A stretch of DNA of 64,000 nt, from NCBI GenBank assembly GCA_003278955.1, contig QCCB01000005.1, positions 1 to 64,000 on the forward strand, written 5' to 3'. The translations under genes were made by a program, and so were the position numbers. The stretch comes from Prochlorococcus sp. AG-347-K10. GTDB taxonomy: Bacteria > Cyanobacteriota > Cyanobacteriia > PCC-6307 > Cyanobiaceae. The notes beneath the pieces were generated by a model, which saw only the letters and a program-made list of their open reading frames with translations, had not been told where the DNA came from and made no database searches. Position 1 is the first letter of the stretch, and every line of letters starts with the position of its first letter. Shown piece after piece: positions 1 to 8,884 of the stretch.

Positions 1-702
1 TGGACAGTATCTGCTAATTCGAAAAAAAAATCTTTCATTTATCAAGCAAAAGATGTAATTTATACAGTGCCTCCACAATCTTTGCTCAAACATTTGAAAG
101 ATTCTTTAAAAAGAAAAAAAAATTATAAAAATCGACTTAATAATTTGCCTGGTCCCAGTGGAGCTGTAGTTTTTTATTCAGCATTAAAAAAAGAACACAT
201 TAAAAAAACATTCTCAAATCATTATCAATTTGTTTCGAAAGAATTTTGTTCGTTATTTGTATCGATTAGTAATGATGGTGATGGAAGAGCACCAAAAGGT
301 GAGATTACTTTAATTGCGAGTATCTTTACCAAGACTAAAGATTGGTTTGATCTAGATAAACAAACTTATCTGAAAAAGAAAAATGGTTTCATGAAAAAAA
401 TTTCGCTTGAATTGGAAAGTCAATTTGATATTGAGCCTGAAAATTGGCTACATAGAGAATTAGCAACTCCATTAGGCTTTGAAAAATGGACAAAAAGACC
501 TAATGGAATAGTAGGCGGGCTTGGTCAAAATCCAGATATTTTTGGTTTATTTGGATTATCAAGTAGGACACCTTTTGAAGGTTTATGGTTATGTGGAGAT
601 TCGATTTATCCAGGAGAGGGGACAGCAGGTGTTAGTCAGTCTGCATTAATGGTTTCAAGGCAAATTTTAGCTGCCAAAGGTATAGAAAATTTTAGTTTAT
701 AA
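1..702 (+). CDS. crtD: Carotenoid desaturase/isomerase-family FAD oxidoreductase, CrtD-like (5'-truncated by window edge)
   Basis: The reading frame is open from base 1, so the N-terminus with the FAD dinucleotide-binding fold lies outside the window; about 233 C-terminal residues are visible. The end carries the family's C-terminal FAD-contact segment (LWLCGDSIYPGEGTAGVSQS), followed by a helix. The GLSSRTPFEGLWLCGDS stretch resembles cyanobacterial C-3',4' desaturase CrtD more than CrtH (prolycopene isomerase) or CrtP/CrtQ. CrtD desaturates the C-3',4' position of acyclic carotenoid ends in myxoxanthophyll synthesis. The gene converges on tyrA and overlaps its 3' end by 11 bp. The family assignment is firm; the exact substrate is inference. 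Confidence 0.72.
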   Translation, partial: WTVSANSKKKSFIYQAKDVIYTVPPQSLLKHLKDSLKRKKNYKNRLNNLPGPSGAVVFYSALKKEHIKKTFSNHYQFVSKEFCSLFVSISNDGDGRAPKGEITLIASIFTKTKDWFDLDKQTYLKKKNGFMKKISLELESQFDIEPENWLHRELATPLGFEKWTKRPNGIVGGLGQNPDIFGLFGLSSRTPFEGLWLCGDSIYPGEGTAGVSQSALMVSRQILAAKGIENFSL

Positions 703-1531
703 AATTTTGTCTGTTTTCTTTTGCTTCAGCAAGTTTTTTAGAAAGTAAATCCCAATTTTTTTCTTTAATAAGAGATTCCAGTATATTCAGCTTATTTTTA
801 AAATTATTTATGGAATTTAAAACATTAATCTGATTATTAATAGCTAAATCTAAGCCTAGTTGTTCATTGCCTCCCCCAACTCTCGAAGTGTCAGCAAATC
901 CTGTAGCAGCTAATTTTTGCGAGAGATCTAATAAAGATTGATTATTTTTTGTTTGCGCAGTTTCTATGAGGGCAGAAGCTAAAAATATAGGCAAATGAGA
1001 AATTAGAGATACTGCTTCATCATGCTCTTTTGGCGAAGCTTGGCAAATTTCACAATCCATTGATTTTATGAGCTTGGAAATAGTGCTGACTGAATTTAAA
1101 TCACTATTTTGTGTTGGGGTAATAATCCATTTTGCGTTTTTAAAAAGACCTTCAAAACCTGAATCAACTCCTTTTTTTTCTGTTCCTGCCATTGGATGAG
1201 ATCCAATAAATAGAGGATGTGAATTTTCCCATGTATTTACAATTGGTTCTTTTACAGAGCCGACATCAGTTACTATTGTTTCTTGAGGTATTGATGCTAC
1301 TAATTGTTGCGACGGACTGATCAAATCTTTGATAGGCAATGCCAAAATTATTAGCTCACATTTTTTTAATAAGCTCAGATCACAGCTAACAAAATTTGCA
1401 AGTTTTTTATCCTTAGCTTTTTTTTCATTAAATTCATTATTTGCTACTCCATAAATTGTATGATTTAGACTTTGGAGTTTTAATCCTAAAGAACCACCAA
1501 TTAATCCTAATCCTACTATTCCAATTTTCAT
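692..1531 (-). CDS. tyrA: Prephenate/arogenate dehydrogenase
   Basis: This 279-residue enzyme makes the last committed oxidative decarboxylation towards tyrosine, from prephenate or arogenate with NAD(P)+. The N-terminus is a Rossmann fold with GLGLIGG at residues 7-13. The segment GSHPMAGTEKKG near residue 110 is the conserved substrate-binding stretch of the TyrA family. Cyanobacterial TyrA enzymes are usually arogenate dehydrogenases; the sequence alone does not settle substrate or cofactor here. There is no ACT domain, so no obvious allosteric tyrosine site. It is transcribed divergently from the DinG-like gene across a 95 bp gap. Confidence 0.92.
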   Translation of the reverse strand: MKIGIVGLGLIGGSLGLKLQSLNHTIYGVANNEFNEKKAKDKKLANFVSCDLSLLKKCELIILALPIKDLISPSQQLVASIPQETIVTDVGSVKEPIVNTWENSHPLFIGSHPMAGTEKKGVDSGFEGLFKNAKWIITPTQNSDLNSVSTISKLIKSMDCEICQASPKEHDEAVSLISHLPIFLASALIETAQTKNNQSLLDLSQKLAATGFADTSRVGGGNEQLGLDLAINNQINVLNSINNFKNKLNILESLIKEKNWDLLSKKLAEAKENRQNFIN

Positions 1532-1626
1532 AAATTAATTAATTCAAGACCCTCTTTTATTGATACCAATTTTTTGTATATTAGGTTCATAAATTTTGCA
1601 TGTTTTTGAAATTAAATTAATTATAA

Positions 1627-3075
1627 ATGCTTGAAATTTTAAGTCATCAATATTTGAAAAATTTTTTGAGAGATGAAAGTATTAATTGGGAGCACATATA
1701 TTCTTTTGGGAGGATAGTTTCCAAATGTATTGAAAATGATTCTACCTATCTAATTAATTCAGAAATTTTCTCTAGCTATGATTGGTTACCTCCAATTTTG
1801 ATTTCTTTATTTTTAAAGGAAGAGGATTCAACTTTTATTTTATCTAAAGAAAAAATCCAATTTATAAGCCAATTTCAGATTGATTCTTTGAAAAATCTAG
1901 GTTTTAATTTTATTTTGAAAAATGATCAATTTATTTTTGCAAATCATCATGTTCACTTGATAACTATCCAAAATTTTCTTAATGATCCCAATTCTCGTAA
2001 TCTTAGAAATCATCGAATAGTTTATACAGGAATTGAGGATATAAAACAGGATTTAAAAAATCATTTTAGGATTTCTTTACTTAAAAAGGATTGGACAAAA
2101 AATTTTAAAGAATTTGAATTAATCAATCAAAAATTTATAAAAGTATATGATTCGTTGAAGAAAAAGTTCTTCTTCAGAAAGGTCTTAGGAAATAGTTATA
2201 TCAATTTAGATGAAAAAGAAATTAGTTTCTTGTCAAACTTTTTTCATGAAAATTCTTTTTTTTCTGATAAATTTTTAAGCGTCAACAATGCATTATCTCA
2301 AGGTTGGGCATGCTGGGTAAAGTTAAACGAAACAAATTTAGATTGGAATTTGTATTTACAGCCAATAGATGAACTTTTCCAAATTAAGGAATTTTTTTCA
2401 AATAATAAATTTGTTTTTTTATCAGCATTGAGAAAAGATAATTTTTTCCAAATGTATTTTAAAAAACATAGTTTAGATATTGATTTGGTTATTAATTTTA
2501 AGAGTAATTTTGAAGAGAAAAAGATTTCTTTATATATACCCTCGAAACAGTTGCTTCCTAATAATCCTCTTTTTACCAATTCAATCTTGGACAAATGCAA
2601 AAAGTTAATACTTTTTAGAAAGGGTTTAACTTTAGTGTTGTCTGATGATATTGATTTAAAAACTAATCTTGCTACAGAATTAGCTTCTACCTACGGGAAG
2701 AGAGTATTGCTAGAGACAATTCCTTCTGGTAAAAATGAAATTCTTTGCTCTAGTTTTGACTGGTGGATTATGAATTCTTATTTAATTCAAATTCCAGAAC
2801 AAATTATCATTCCTTTACTTCCGATTCCGAATATGTCAGAACCCATTAATGCAATTACTGTCTCTCATAAAAAGAAGCTTTCTCAAGATTGGTTTAGAGA
2901 CTTCTTACTTCCTCAAGCTAGAATTAAACTTGAAAGATCTATTTCTCCTTTAAGAAGAAATTCAGGTAAGTTAATAATCCTAGATGGAAGAGCAAATAAA
3001 AGAAACTGGGGAAGATTACTTTTGCAAAACATTCAACCCTCAAAACAAATTAACTATATGCTACCTTTTGATTAG
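1627..3075 (+). CDS. Degenerate DinG/Rad3-like helicase-family protein
   Basis: This 482-residue protein is similar to DinG-type (XPD-like) helicases only in its C-terminal third. The segment IPLLPIPNMSEPINA, then WFRDFLLPQARIKLERS and GKLIILDGR, follows the order of DinG helicase domain 2. The Walker A box and DEAH box cannot be found. Motif VI, normally QGxGRLIR, reads ERSISPLRR, without the Gln, Gly or first Arg. The N-terminal two thirds are Phe/Asn/Lys-rich and not recognised. It is probably the product of an ancient degeneration and may be a structural or DNA-binding protein rather than an active helicase. A short gap separates it from the downstream DUF2839 gene. Confidence 0.6.
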   Translation: MLEILSHQYLKNFLRDESINWEHIYSFGRIVSKCIENDSTYLINSEIFSSYDWLPPILISLFLKEEDSTFILSKEKIQFISQFQIDSLKNLGFNFILKNDQFIFANHHVHLITIQNFLNDPNSRNLRNHRIVYTGIEDIKQDLKNHFRISLLKKDWTKNFKEFELINQKFIKVYDSLKKKFFFRKVLGNSYINLDEKEISFLSNFFHENSFFSDKFLSVNNALSQGWACWVKLNETNLDWNLYLQPIDELFQIKEFFSNNKFVFLSALRKDNFFQMYFKKHSLDIDLVINFKSNFEEKKISLYIPSKQLLPNNPLFTNSILDKCKKLILFRKGLTLVLSDDIDLKTNLATELASTYGKRVLLETIPSGKNEILCSSFDWWIMNSYLIQIPEQIIIPLLPIPNMSEPINAITVSHKKKLSQDWFRDFLLPQARIKLERSISPLRRNSGKLIILDGRANKRNWGRLLLQNIQPSKQINYMLPFD

Positions 3076-3104
3076 GTTATGATTTTGTAAATAACTAAAG
3101 AAAT

Positions 3105-3350
3105 ATGGGAGAAGCAAAAAGACGGAAAACACTTGGTTTACCTCCAAAAAAAAATAATACTAAAACTAAAATTGATGACTCTCCAAGATTATTTGAATGG
3201 CTTCCCTTTACAATCAATCAAAGAGATAACCTAATTAAATTAAGTATTAAGGCCAGTTGGTTTGGAATTGGAGGGTTAGTAATCTTATGGATCGTAGTGA
3301 GATTTATAGGCCCTGCTGCTGGGTGGTGGACTTTAGCTGATTCTTTATAA
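3105..3350 (+). CDS. DUF2839 small membrane protein
   Basis: This is an 81-residue protein with the characteristic cyanobacterial N-terminus MGEAKRRKTLGLPPK, which identifies DUF2839. A single hydrophobic segment at about residues 54-72 predicts one membrane span. The basic N-terminus probably faces the cytoplasm. Function is unknown. It lies 29 bp after the DinG-like gene on the same strand and converges on recA with only 2 bp between stop codons. Confidence 0.8.
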   Translation: MGEAKRRKTLGLPPKKNNTKTKIDDSPRLFEWLPFTINQRDNLIKLSIKASWFGIGGLVILWIVVRFIGPAAGWWTLADSL

Positions 3351-3352
3351 AT

Positions 3353-4450
3353 CTAAGCTACTGTTTTTATATCATTAACAGCGATTGTATTAGCAGGATT
3401 GCTATTTAATGCTTTCATTGAATTAGAACTGACTTCAGTTCCTTCTGTTAATTTCTCTTTAACCATAGATTCTACTTTATTCCTGATTTCTAAGTTTTGA
3501 TCAAGCCAAATGATTGTATTATCTCTTCCTTGTCCAATATTTTCTCCTTCATAACTATACCAAGCACCTCTCCTTATGATGATATTGGTCTCTTCTGCTA
3601 AATCTAATAAGCATCCTGTTGTACTAATACCTTTCCCAAAGAGAATATCAAATTCTGCAATTCTAAATGGTGGTGCAACTTTGTTTTTTGCTACTTTCAC
3701 TTTTGCTCTTATGCCATATTCCTCAGTACCTCTTTTAAGAGTTTGAATTCTTCTGATATCAAGTCTTACTGAGGCGTAAAATTTTAATGCATTACCTCCT
3801 GTGGTTGTTTCTGGATTGCCGTATGTAACGCCAATTTTTAGGCGTAATTGATTCAGGAATATTACCGTACATCCAGATTTGCCAATATTTCCTGTTATTT
3901 TCCTCATTGCTTGGCTCATTAGCCTTGCTTGGCTTCCAATTACGTGATCTCCCATCTCTCCTTCTATCTCGGCTCTTGGAGTTAGCGCTGCGACCGAGTC
4001 AACAACTACAAGATCTACCGCACTCGATCTTATAAGTTGGTCAACTATTTCTAGAGCCATTTCACCAGTATCTGGCTGTGAAACTAACAAATTTTCAACA
4101 TCAACACCTAAAGAGGCCGCATAAACTGGATCTAGTGCATGCTCAGCATCTACAAATGCAGCTACTCCTCCATTTTTTTGGACTTCTGCAATCGCGTGAA
4201 GCGTTAATGTAGTTTTTCCTGAACTTTCTGGTCCGTAAACTTCTACTACTCTTCCTTTTGGATAGCCTCCTCCTAATGCTAAATCTAAGGTGAGCGCTCC
4301 AGTAGATATTGTTTCTACTTTCATTCTTGAGGCGTCACCAAGTCTCATTATTGAACCTCGTCCAAAATTTCTTTCTATTTGACCTAGGACAAGACTTAAT
4401 GCCTTGTCTTTTTCTTTTGATTCAGTTTTTTTCTTTTCTTCAAGGCTCAT
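3353..4450 (-). CDS. recA: Recombinase A
   Basis: RecA is the ATP-dependent strand-exchange protein of homologous recombination and the co-protease that triggers LexA self-cleavage. The 365-residue protein is of normal length. Walker A GPESSGKT sits at residues 73-80, and the DNA-binding loop region [20 protein letters not shown] is intact. The variable C-terminal tail is Asn/Ser-rich rather than strongly acidic. A palindrome matching the cyanobacterial LexA box lies 85-98 bp upstream of the start codon, so SOS-type regulation is likely. The adjacent gene upstream is a HAD phosphatase on the same strand, about 106 bp away, so recA probably has its own promoter. Confidence 0.98.
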   Translation of the reverse strand: MSLEEKKKTESKEKDKALSLVLGQIERNFGRGSIMRLGDASRMKVETISTGALTLDLALGGGYPKGRVVEVYGPESSGKTTLTLHAIAEVQKNGGVAAFVDAEHALDPVYAASLGVDVENLLVSQPDTGEMALEIVDQLIRSSAVDLVVVDSVAALTPRAEIEGEMGDHVIGSQARLMSQAMRKITGNIGKSGCTVIFLNQLRLKIGVTYGNPETTTGGNALKFYASVRLDIRRIQTLKRGTEEYGIRAKVKVAKNKVAPPFRIAEFDILFGKGISTTGCLLDLAEETNIIIRRGAWYSYEGENIGQGRDNTIIWLDQNLEIRNKVESMVKEKLTEGTEVSSNSMKALNSNPANTIAVNDIKTVA

Positions 4451-4534
4451 TGTTTGATTTATCGGTTAAAGTTCTTGTAATTATTCTAGATTTGGAAATT
4501 TTTATTTAAACCAAACTTCATAAATACAAACTAT

Positions 4535-4548
4535 AGTACACCTGTACT
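4535..4548. promoter_or_regulatory. LexA (SOS) box upstream of recA
   Basis: The sequence AGTACACCTGTACT is a gapped palindrome (AGTACA-CC-TGTACT) upstream of recA. It matches the cyanobacterial LexA consensus I recall, RGTACNNNDGTWCB, at every position. Its location between the HAD gene stop and the recA start fits an operator overlapping the recA promoter. LexA itself is not in the window. Confidence 0.75.
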
Positions 4549-4556
4549 CTAGCTGA

Positions 4557-5339
4557 TTATCTTTGAATTGCAACTAATTCTCCAAGGTTTTTTAATTTTA
4601 ATAATTTGATTTCATTACTTAACTTATTTTTATCTGATTCTTTTAAATATCCCCAATCAGCTAGGAAGCATGGAATGTGAGAAGTTTCTGAATTTTCTTT
4701 AATATCGATTAGAGTTTTTTTTCTATCTTCTATAAAGCCTAAAATTTCATAAGCTTGTGTAAGTTTTTCAGCTATTTTGATTTTTGTTCCTGATTCATAA
4801 CCAAAAATAAATTCTGGAAAAATATTTAATTGTTTAAGAATTTTTTCTGCAAACATTTTACCTTTAGTTGTTATAACTCCAGTTCTTATTTCTCTTTTGC
4901 TTAATTCTTTCATAAAATTTATAATTTCAAAAAAAGGTTTATGTAAATTTACCCACGATTTAAAATCTTTATCAATTTGGTACTTGCGAGACTTATCTAA
5001 CATTTTTTGTATATCTTCTGCTAACCAGGAATTTTCATTTAATATCCTCTGGCAATTTTGATGATAATTATTAATGAAATCATCTTTATTATCACTTTTT
5101 AAAGGATTTTCTGTTTTTATAATTTCGTGAACAATTAGAATCATTTCCCAACCATATTTAACCCAAGGCCTAATTTCTTTGAAAGAATTTGGTACTCCTT
5201 GATAAAGTTTTTGATCAATAGTGATGTTGGGTGAATTTAAATATCTTTCACAGGCCAGCAAGGAGCTATGCCAATATTCTTGCATTCCATCAACTATTAC
5301 TCCATCAAAATCAAATAGAAAAATTTTTTGAGAAGACAC
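4557..5339 (-). CDS. HAD-superfamily phosphatase (unassigned substrate)
   Basis: This 260-residue protein has HAD motif I at its N-terminus (LFDFDGVIVDG, nucleophile Asp10 and general acid Asp12). Motif II is a Thr in the segment TGVITTKG, and a motif IV-like FIEDRKKTL lies near the end. An alpha-helical cap of roughly 100 residues sits between motifs I and II, typical of subclass I HADs. The substrate cannot be read from the sequence. It lies between recA and tRNA-Gln on the minus strand. It is not closely similar to the second HAD protein at 25382-26170. Confidence 0.8.
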   Translation of the reverse strand: MSSQKIFLFDFDGVIVDGMQEYWHSSLLACERYLNSPNITIDQKLYQGVPNSFKEIRPWVKYGWEMILIVHEIIKTENPLKSDNKDDFINNYHQNCQRILNENSWLAEDIQKMLDKSRKYQIDKDFKSWVNLHKPFFEIINFMKELSKREIRTGVITTKGKMFAEKILKQLNIFPEFIFGYESGTKIKIAEKLTQAYEILGFIEDRKKTLIDIKENSETSHIPCFLADWGYLKESDKNKLSNEIKLLKLKNLGELVAIQR

Positions 5340-5354
5340 AATTGAATATTAGAA

Positions 5355-5426
5355 CTGGGCCGCTAGGATTCGAACCTAGGAATGTCGAGACCAAAACCCG
5401 ATGCCTTACCACTTGGCGACGGCCCA
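5355..5426 (-). tRNA. trnQ: tRNA-Gln (TTG anticodon)
   Basis: On the minus strand the 72-nt sequence folds into a full cloverleaf. The acceptor stem TGGGCCG pairs with CGGCCCA, the T-arm carries GGTTCGAATCC, and the anticodon loop reads TTTTGGT with anticodon TTG. The discriminator base is G. CCA is not encoded, so it must be added after transcription. Confidence 0.96.
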
Positions 5427-5520
5427 TTGAATTTCCATTTTAATACATGAAAAGATTTTTTTCTATCCAAAAAATACAAATTTTTTATAAACATGGCGCT
5501 AGTTTTGAAAAATAAAAATA

Positions 5521-6528
5521 TTATTTGAATGAGCTCGATTTCCATGGCTCTAGAAATTTCTGAGCTTTTTTGATCGCAAAACCCATTATTTCAGGATACT
5601 CATAGAGTTTTTTGTTTTTTTTGTGAGCAAATTCAATAAGGGGCTGCATAATTTTTCTTGCAGCACTTCCAAATGCTATTCCATCTGGGAGATTGTTTGA
5701 ATTCAACAATTCATGAGTTTTTTCATTTGTTCCTCCTGCTAATTGAATTAATCCTGGTGGAAGATCTGAACCGATTTTTTTAAACAACTTAACAGCATCT
5801 CTACTTGTTGTAGGAGCAAGATCTCCAGACATTGGCCTTCCATCTAGTTGCCAAATAAGGGGGATATCTAGCTCATTCAGAATTTCATATCTTTCCCAAA
5901 GAGCTTTCAAAAGATCTTCGGGCTCTTGGGCTTTTTTGAAAGATTGATTTAATCCACAACTAATAGATATCTTGTCTAATTTCATTCCAGAACTTTTAAG
6001 GATACTTACAACTTTTTTAAAAGAATCTAGGCGATTGATTTCTGTATGAATTTCTACTGCATTAGGCCTTATTTTTTGAAGTGTTGATGCTAAATCATTT
6101 TTTGACAAATTATATTCATATTCACTAATAAGATTTAGAGGACAACTATTTAAACATCTTCCACATCCATAACATTTACTTTCTTTAATTCCGAAATTAT
6201 CAATTGCAAAGGTGGGGCATACTTTTTCGCAAGGTCTTGGACAACTAGGGGGACATTTTAAAGGATCAAATTTTGCTTTTCGAAAGTGGATATCATTACC
6301 ATCACTAATACTTATCATTAATCCAGGGGAGTTTTTAAAGACTTTTTTTGCCCAATCGATTCCTTTTTTTGCTGCATAAACTATAGATTCTTCTGCTGCA
6401 ACATCTATGTAGTCGACACCAGCAGCAGTATAAATTGCACATAAATCTTCTATGGCAACAATATCTTCATTACTGGCACCACAAATTAACTTAATCCATT
6501 TATCTTTTTTATTCTTGGTTTTAATCAA
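5521..6528 (-). CDS. ldpA: LdpA-like iron-sulfur protein (light-dependent period)
   Basis: This 335-residue protein has two ferredoxin-like [4Fe-4S] motifs. Cysteines lie at about residues 92, 96, 100, 104 and then 119, 122, 125, 129 (second motif CYGCGRCLNSCP). A TIM-barrel-like C-terminal region follows. The arrangement matches LdpA, which in Synechococcus elongatus senses redox/light state and tunes circadian period. The stop is 5 bp from the start of ndhN's stop region, and the two genes run in the same direction as ndhN-ldpA. High-light Prochlorococcus is known to lack kaiA, so the role here may differ from that in Synechococcus. Confidence 0.88.
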   Translation of the reverse strand: MIKTKNKKDKWIKLICGASNEDIVAIEDLCAIYTAAGVDYIDVAAEESIVYAAKKGIDWAKKVFKNSPGLMISISDGNDIHFRKAKFDPLKCPPSCPRPCEKVCPTFAIDNFGIKESKCYGCGRCLNSCPLNLISEYEYNLSKNDLASTLQKIRPNAVEIHTEINRLDSFKKVVSILKSSGMKLDKISISCGLNQSFKKAQEPEDLLKALWERYEILNELDIPLIWQLDGRPMSGDLAPTTSRDAVKLFKKIGSDLPPGLIQLAGGTNEKTHELLNSNNLPDGIAFGSAARKIMQPLIEFAHKKNKKLYEYPEIMGFAIKKAQKFLEPWKSSSFK

Positions 6529-6533
6529 ACAAT

Positions 6534-7010
6534 TTAACTTTCAAATTCATCCAAAATATAATTACTTAATGGTTTCCATTCAAGTTTTCTTGAACCCCCC
6601 ATTTCAATAACTATTGTTAGTTTATTATCGTTAGTGCAAATCTCTATTAAGCTCTCTAGTTCAGATTGAGATAATACTTGACCTTCTAATAACCAAAGTA
6701 ATTTATTTTTATCATTTTCATTAAATAACTCTGAAGCTTGTGGGATTACTTGTTGAACTTCCCCAAGCGCTCCGTTTCTTCCCACACTTTGATGACCAAG
6801 GTGAGGTGGTCTAACGCCATGCAATTTGAGCAAGAAAACTTCTGGATCTCCAAGCCCTCTTGCTGAAGTTATAAAAGTTTTAAAGCCTTTGGCCCTCATT
6901 CTCCTCAAAAGACGAGTTTCATAACCACCTTCAAGAGGAGCAAATATTGCGAGACATTTGTTAGTTTTTAAATCGTTATGAAACTTTTTCCCTGAGAGAA
7001 GTAATGGCAT
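6534..7010 (-). CDS. ndhN: NAD(P)H-quinone oxidoreductase subunit N
   Basis: NdhN is a peripheral subunit of the cyanobacterial NDH-1 complex, which carries out cyclic electron flow and respiration at the thylakoid membrane. The 158-residue length and the stretch [20 protein letters not shown] followed by [16 protein letters not shown] are typical. A Shine-Dalgarno-like AAAGGAAA precedes the start. It is the first gene of an ndhN-ldpA pair and is transcribed divergently from the ribosomal super-cluster. Confidence 0.95.
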   Translation of the reverse strand: MPLLLSGKKFHNDLKTNKCLAIFAPLEGGYETRLLRRMRAKGFKTFITSARGLGDPEVFLLKLHGVRPPHLGHQSVGRNGALGEVQQVIPQASELFNENDKNKLLWLLEGQVLSQSELESLIEICTNDNKLTIVIEMGGSRKLEWKPLSNYILDEFES

Positions 7011-7290
7011 AAAAATTTCCTTTATTTCTATTTTATTTTATTTTATGGTACTTGATGATGTACAATTGTAACTCAGTGAATTTTTAAGCTCGCAAGCTAG
7101 CCGAGCCTCTGAAAATTTCACATTTTTTAGCGTTTCGTTAAAAAACTCAGGTGGGTTTATCCCGAGAGAAACTATCTATTATTTCAGATAAGTCTCGACC
7201 TTACTAATTGTTTTTTTTATTAACTTCACCTTAATTACTGAAGGATTTAGATAATTGAAAAATAATTACGAGCTAGCCTAATTTAGTCTT
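7011..7290 (+). promoter_or_regulatory. Divergent promoter region and structured leader of the S10-type operon
   Basis: These 280 bp separate ndhN from rplC and contain no convincing ORF. A TACAAT hexamer at 7061-7066 could serve as a -10 box for rplC. Downstream are two inverted repeats: GCTCG/CGAGC at 7088-7106, and a two-part stem CGAGA/TCTCG plus TATCT/AGATA at 7164-7198. A GGG/CCC pair at 7154-7164 competes with the second stem. AGCTAGCC occurs twice (7096-7103 and 7271-7278). The layout suggests a long 5' leader, possibly an autoregulatory ribosomal-protein site. The transcription start is not determined. Confidence 0.45.
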
Positions 7291-7944
7291 ATGTCTATCG
7301 GAATTTTAGGAAAGAAATTGGGCATGTCCCAACTTTTCGATGATAAAGGTAATTCGGTACCAGTTACTCTTATAGAGGCTGGTCCGTGCCGAGTCACTCA
7401 TTTAAAAACAACTGCTTTGGATGGTTATACCGCCGTTCAGATAGGCTATGGCTTGTCAAAAGAGAAGCATTTAAGCAAACCTGAAAAGGGGCACTTATTG
7501 AAATCAGGTGAAGAACTTTTAAAGCATTTGAAAGAATATAGGGTTGAAGAAACTTCATCTTATGAAATCGGAAAGCAAATAACTGTAAAAAACTTTGAGG
7601 TTGGTCAAAAAGTTGATATCAGTGGCAAATCTATGGGTAGAGGTTTTGCAGGTTACCAGAAAAGACATGGTTTTAGCAGAGGTCCTATGAGTCATGGTTC
7701 AAAAAATCATAGAGCACCAGGATCTACAGGAGCAGGAACAACCCCGGGTAGAATTTATCCAGGGAAAAGAATGGCAGGAAGATATGGAGGAAAACAGATA
7801 ACTACCAAAGGATTGTTAGTTCTAAAAATCGATGATCAGAAGAATTTGCTTGTAGTAAAGGGTTCTGTTCCAGGTAAGCCCGGCTCAATTGTCAACATTA
7901 AGCCAAATAATGTTGTAGGCAAAAAAGGAGGTGAAAAATCATGA
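7291..7944 (+). CDS. rplC: 50S ribosomal protein L3
   Basis: This is the first gene of the ribosomal super-cluster, 217 residues. L3 nucleates 50S assembly near the 23S 3' domain. The protein shows the family start [13 protein letters not shown] and the extended loop [18 protein letters not shown] that reaches toward the peptidyl-transferase centre. In many bacteria rpsJ precedes rplC; here it is in the str operon instead. The stop codon overlaps the rplD start by 4 bp, indicating translational coupling. Confidence 0.98.
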   Translation: MSIGILGKKLGMSQLFDDKGNSVPVTLIEAGPCRVTHLKTTALDGYTAVQIGYGLSKEKHLSKPEKGHLLKSGEELLKHLKEYRVEETSSYEIGKQITVKNFEVGQKVDISGKSMGRGFAGYQKRHGFSRGPMSHGSKNHRAPGSTGAGTTPGRIYPGKRMAGRYGGKQITTKGLLVLKIDDQKNLLVVKGSVPGKPGSIVNIKPNNVVGKKGGEKS

Positions 7945-8573
7945 CAACACTTGAAACTTTAAAGTGGGATGGTAAAAAATCAGGCAAAGTTACTCTTGAT
8001 TTAGCAGTTGCTAAAGAAACTTCTTCGGCAGACTTAATCCATAGAGCAGTCCTTAGACAGCTAGCAAATAAAAGACAAGGGACAGCATCAACTTTGACAA
8101 GATCTGAAGTGCGCGGGGGTGGTAGAAAGCCATATAAACAAAAAGGTACAGGAAGAGCTCGTCAAGGATCAATAAGGACACCCTTAAGACCTGGTGGCGG
8201 AATTATTTTTGGACCGAAGCCACGTTCTTACAATCTTGATATGAATCGTAAGGAACGTAGATTAGCTCTTAGAACAGCTCTTATGTCCAGAGTATCTGAT
8301 ATGAAGGCTGTTGAAGATTTTGGATCTTCTTTAAAGCAGCCTAAAACCAGTGATATCATCAATGGCCTTGCTCGATTAGGTATACAAAAAACTGAAAAAG
8401 TTTTGGTTATTCTTGATAGCCCTTCCGATTTAATAAAAAAATCCATTAACAATATTGAGAAAGTAAAATTAATCGCCGCCGATCAATTAAATGTATTTGA
8501 TATTCTCAATGCCAATAAATTGGTAATAGGCCAATCAGCGATAGATAAAATTCAGGAGGTTTATGCATCATGA
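7941..8573 (+). CDS. rplD: 50S ribosomal protein L4
   Basis: L4 (210 residues) lines the peptide exit tunnel. The long basic loop [20 protein letters not shown] is visible at about residues 58-80. In E. coli L4 is the autogenous repressor of the S10 operon; whether the rplC leader here responds to L4 is unknown. The gene overlaps rplC and rplW by 4 bp at each end. Confidence 0.98.
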   Translation: MTTLETLKWDGKKSGKVTLDLAVAKETSSADLIHRAVLRQLANKRQGTASTLTRSEVRGGGRKPYKQKGTGRARQGSIRTPLRPGGGIIFGPKPRSYNLDMNRKERRLALRTALMSRVSDMKAVEDFGSSLKQPKTSDIINGLARLGIQKTEKVLVILDSPSDLIKKSINNIEKVKLIAADQLNVFDILNANKLVIGQSAIDKIQEVYAS

Positions 8574-8872
8574 GTAAATTATTCGATTCTCGTTTGGCCG
8601 ATGTAATACGAAAGCCAGTTATTACTGAAAAAGCTACAAATGTACTAGATTTTAACCAATATACTTTCGAAGTAGATCATAGAGCGGCTAAACCACAAAT
8701 AAAGGCAGCTATTGAAGCCTTGTTCAATGTTAAAGTCATAGGAGTTAACACTATGAATCCTCCTAGGAGAACAAGAAGAGTCGGGAAATTTTCCGGTAAA
8801 CGTTCTCAGGTCAAGAAGGCAATTGTACGTCTTGCTGAAGGAGACAAAATCCAACTTTTTCCAGAATCTTAA
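8570..8872 (+). CDS. rplW: 50S ribosomal protein L23
   Basis: L23 (100 residues) sits at the exit-tunnel mouth and docks trigger factor and SRP. The family core [16 protein letters not shown] lies near the N-terminus and the basic loop [18 protein letters not shown] in the middle. It overlaps rplD by 4 bp and is followed by rplB after a 12 bp gap that contains an AAGGAG Shine-Dalgarno. Confidence 0.98.
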   Translation: MSKLFDSRLADVIRKPVITEKATNVLDFNQYTFEVDHRAAKPQIKAAIEALFNVKVIGVNTMNPPRRTRRVGKFSGKRSQVKKAIVRLAEGDKIQLFPES

Positions 8873-8884
8873 GGAGTTTTAATC

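Noticed and set aside
2298-2600. 100-codon ORF on the minus strand
   Set aside because: Contained in the DinG-like gene; low-complexity translation and no ribosome binding site.
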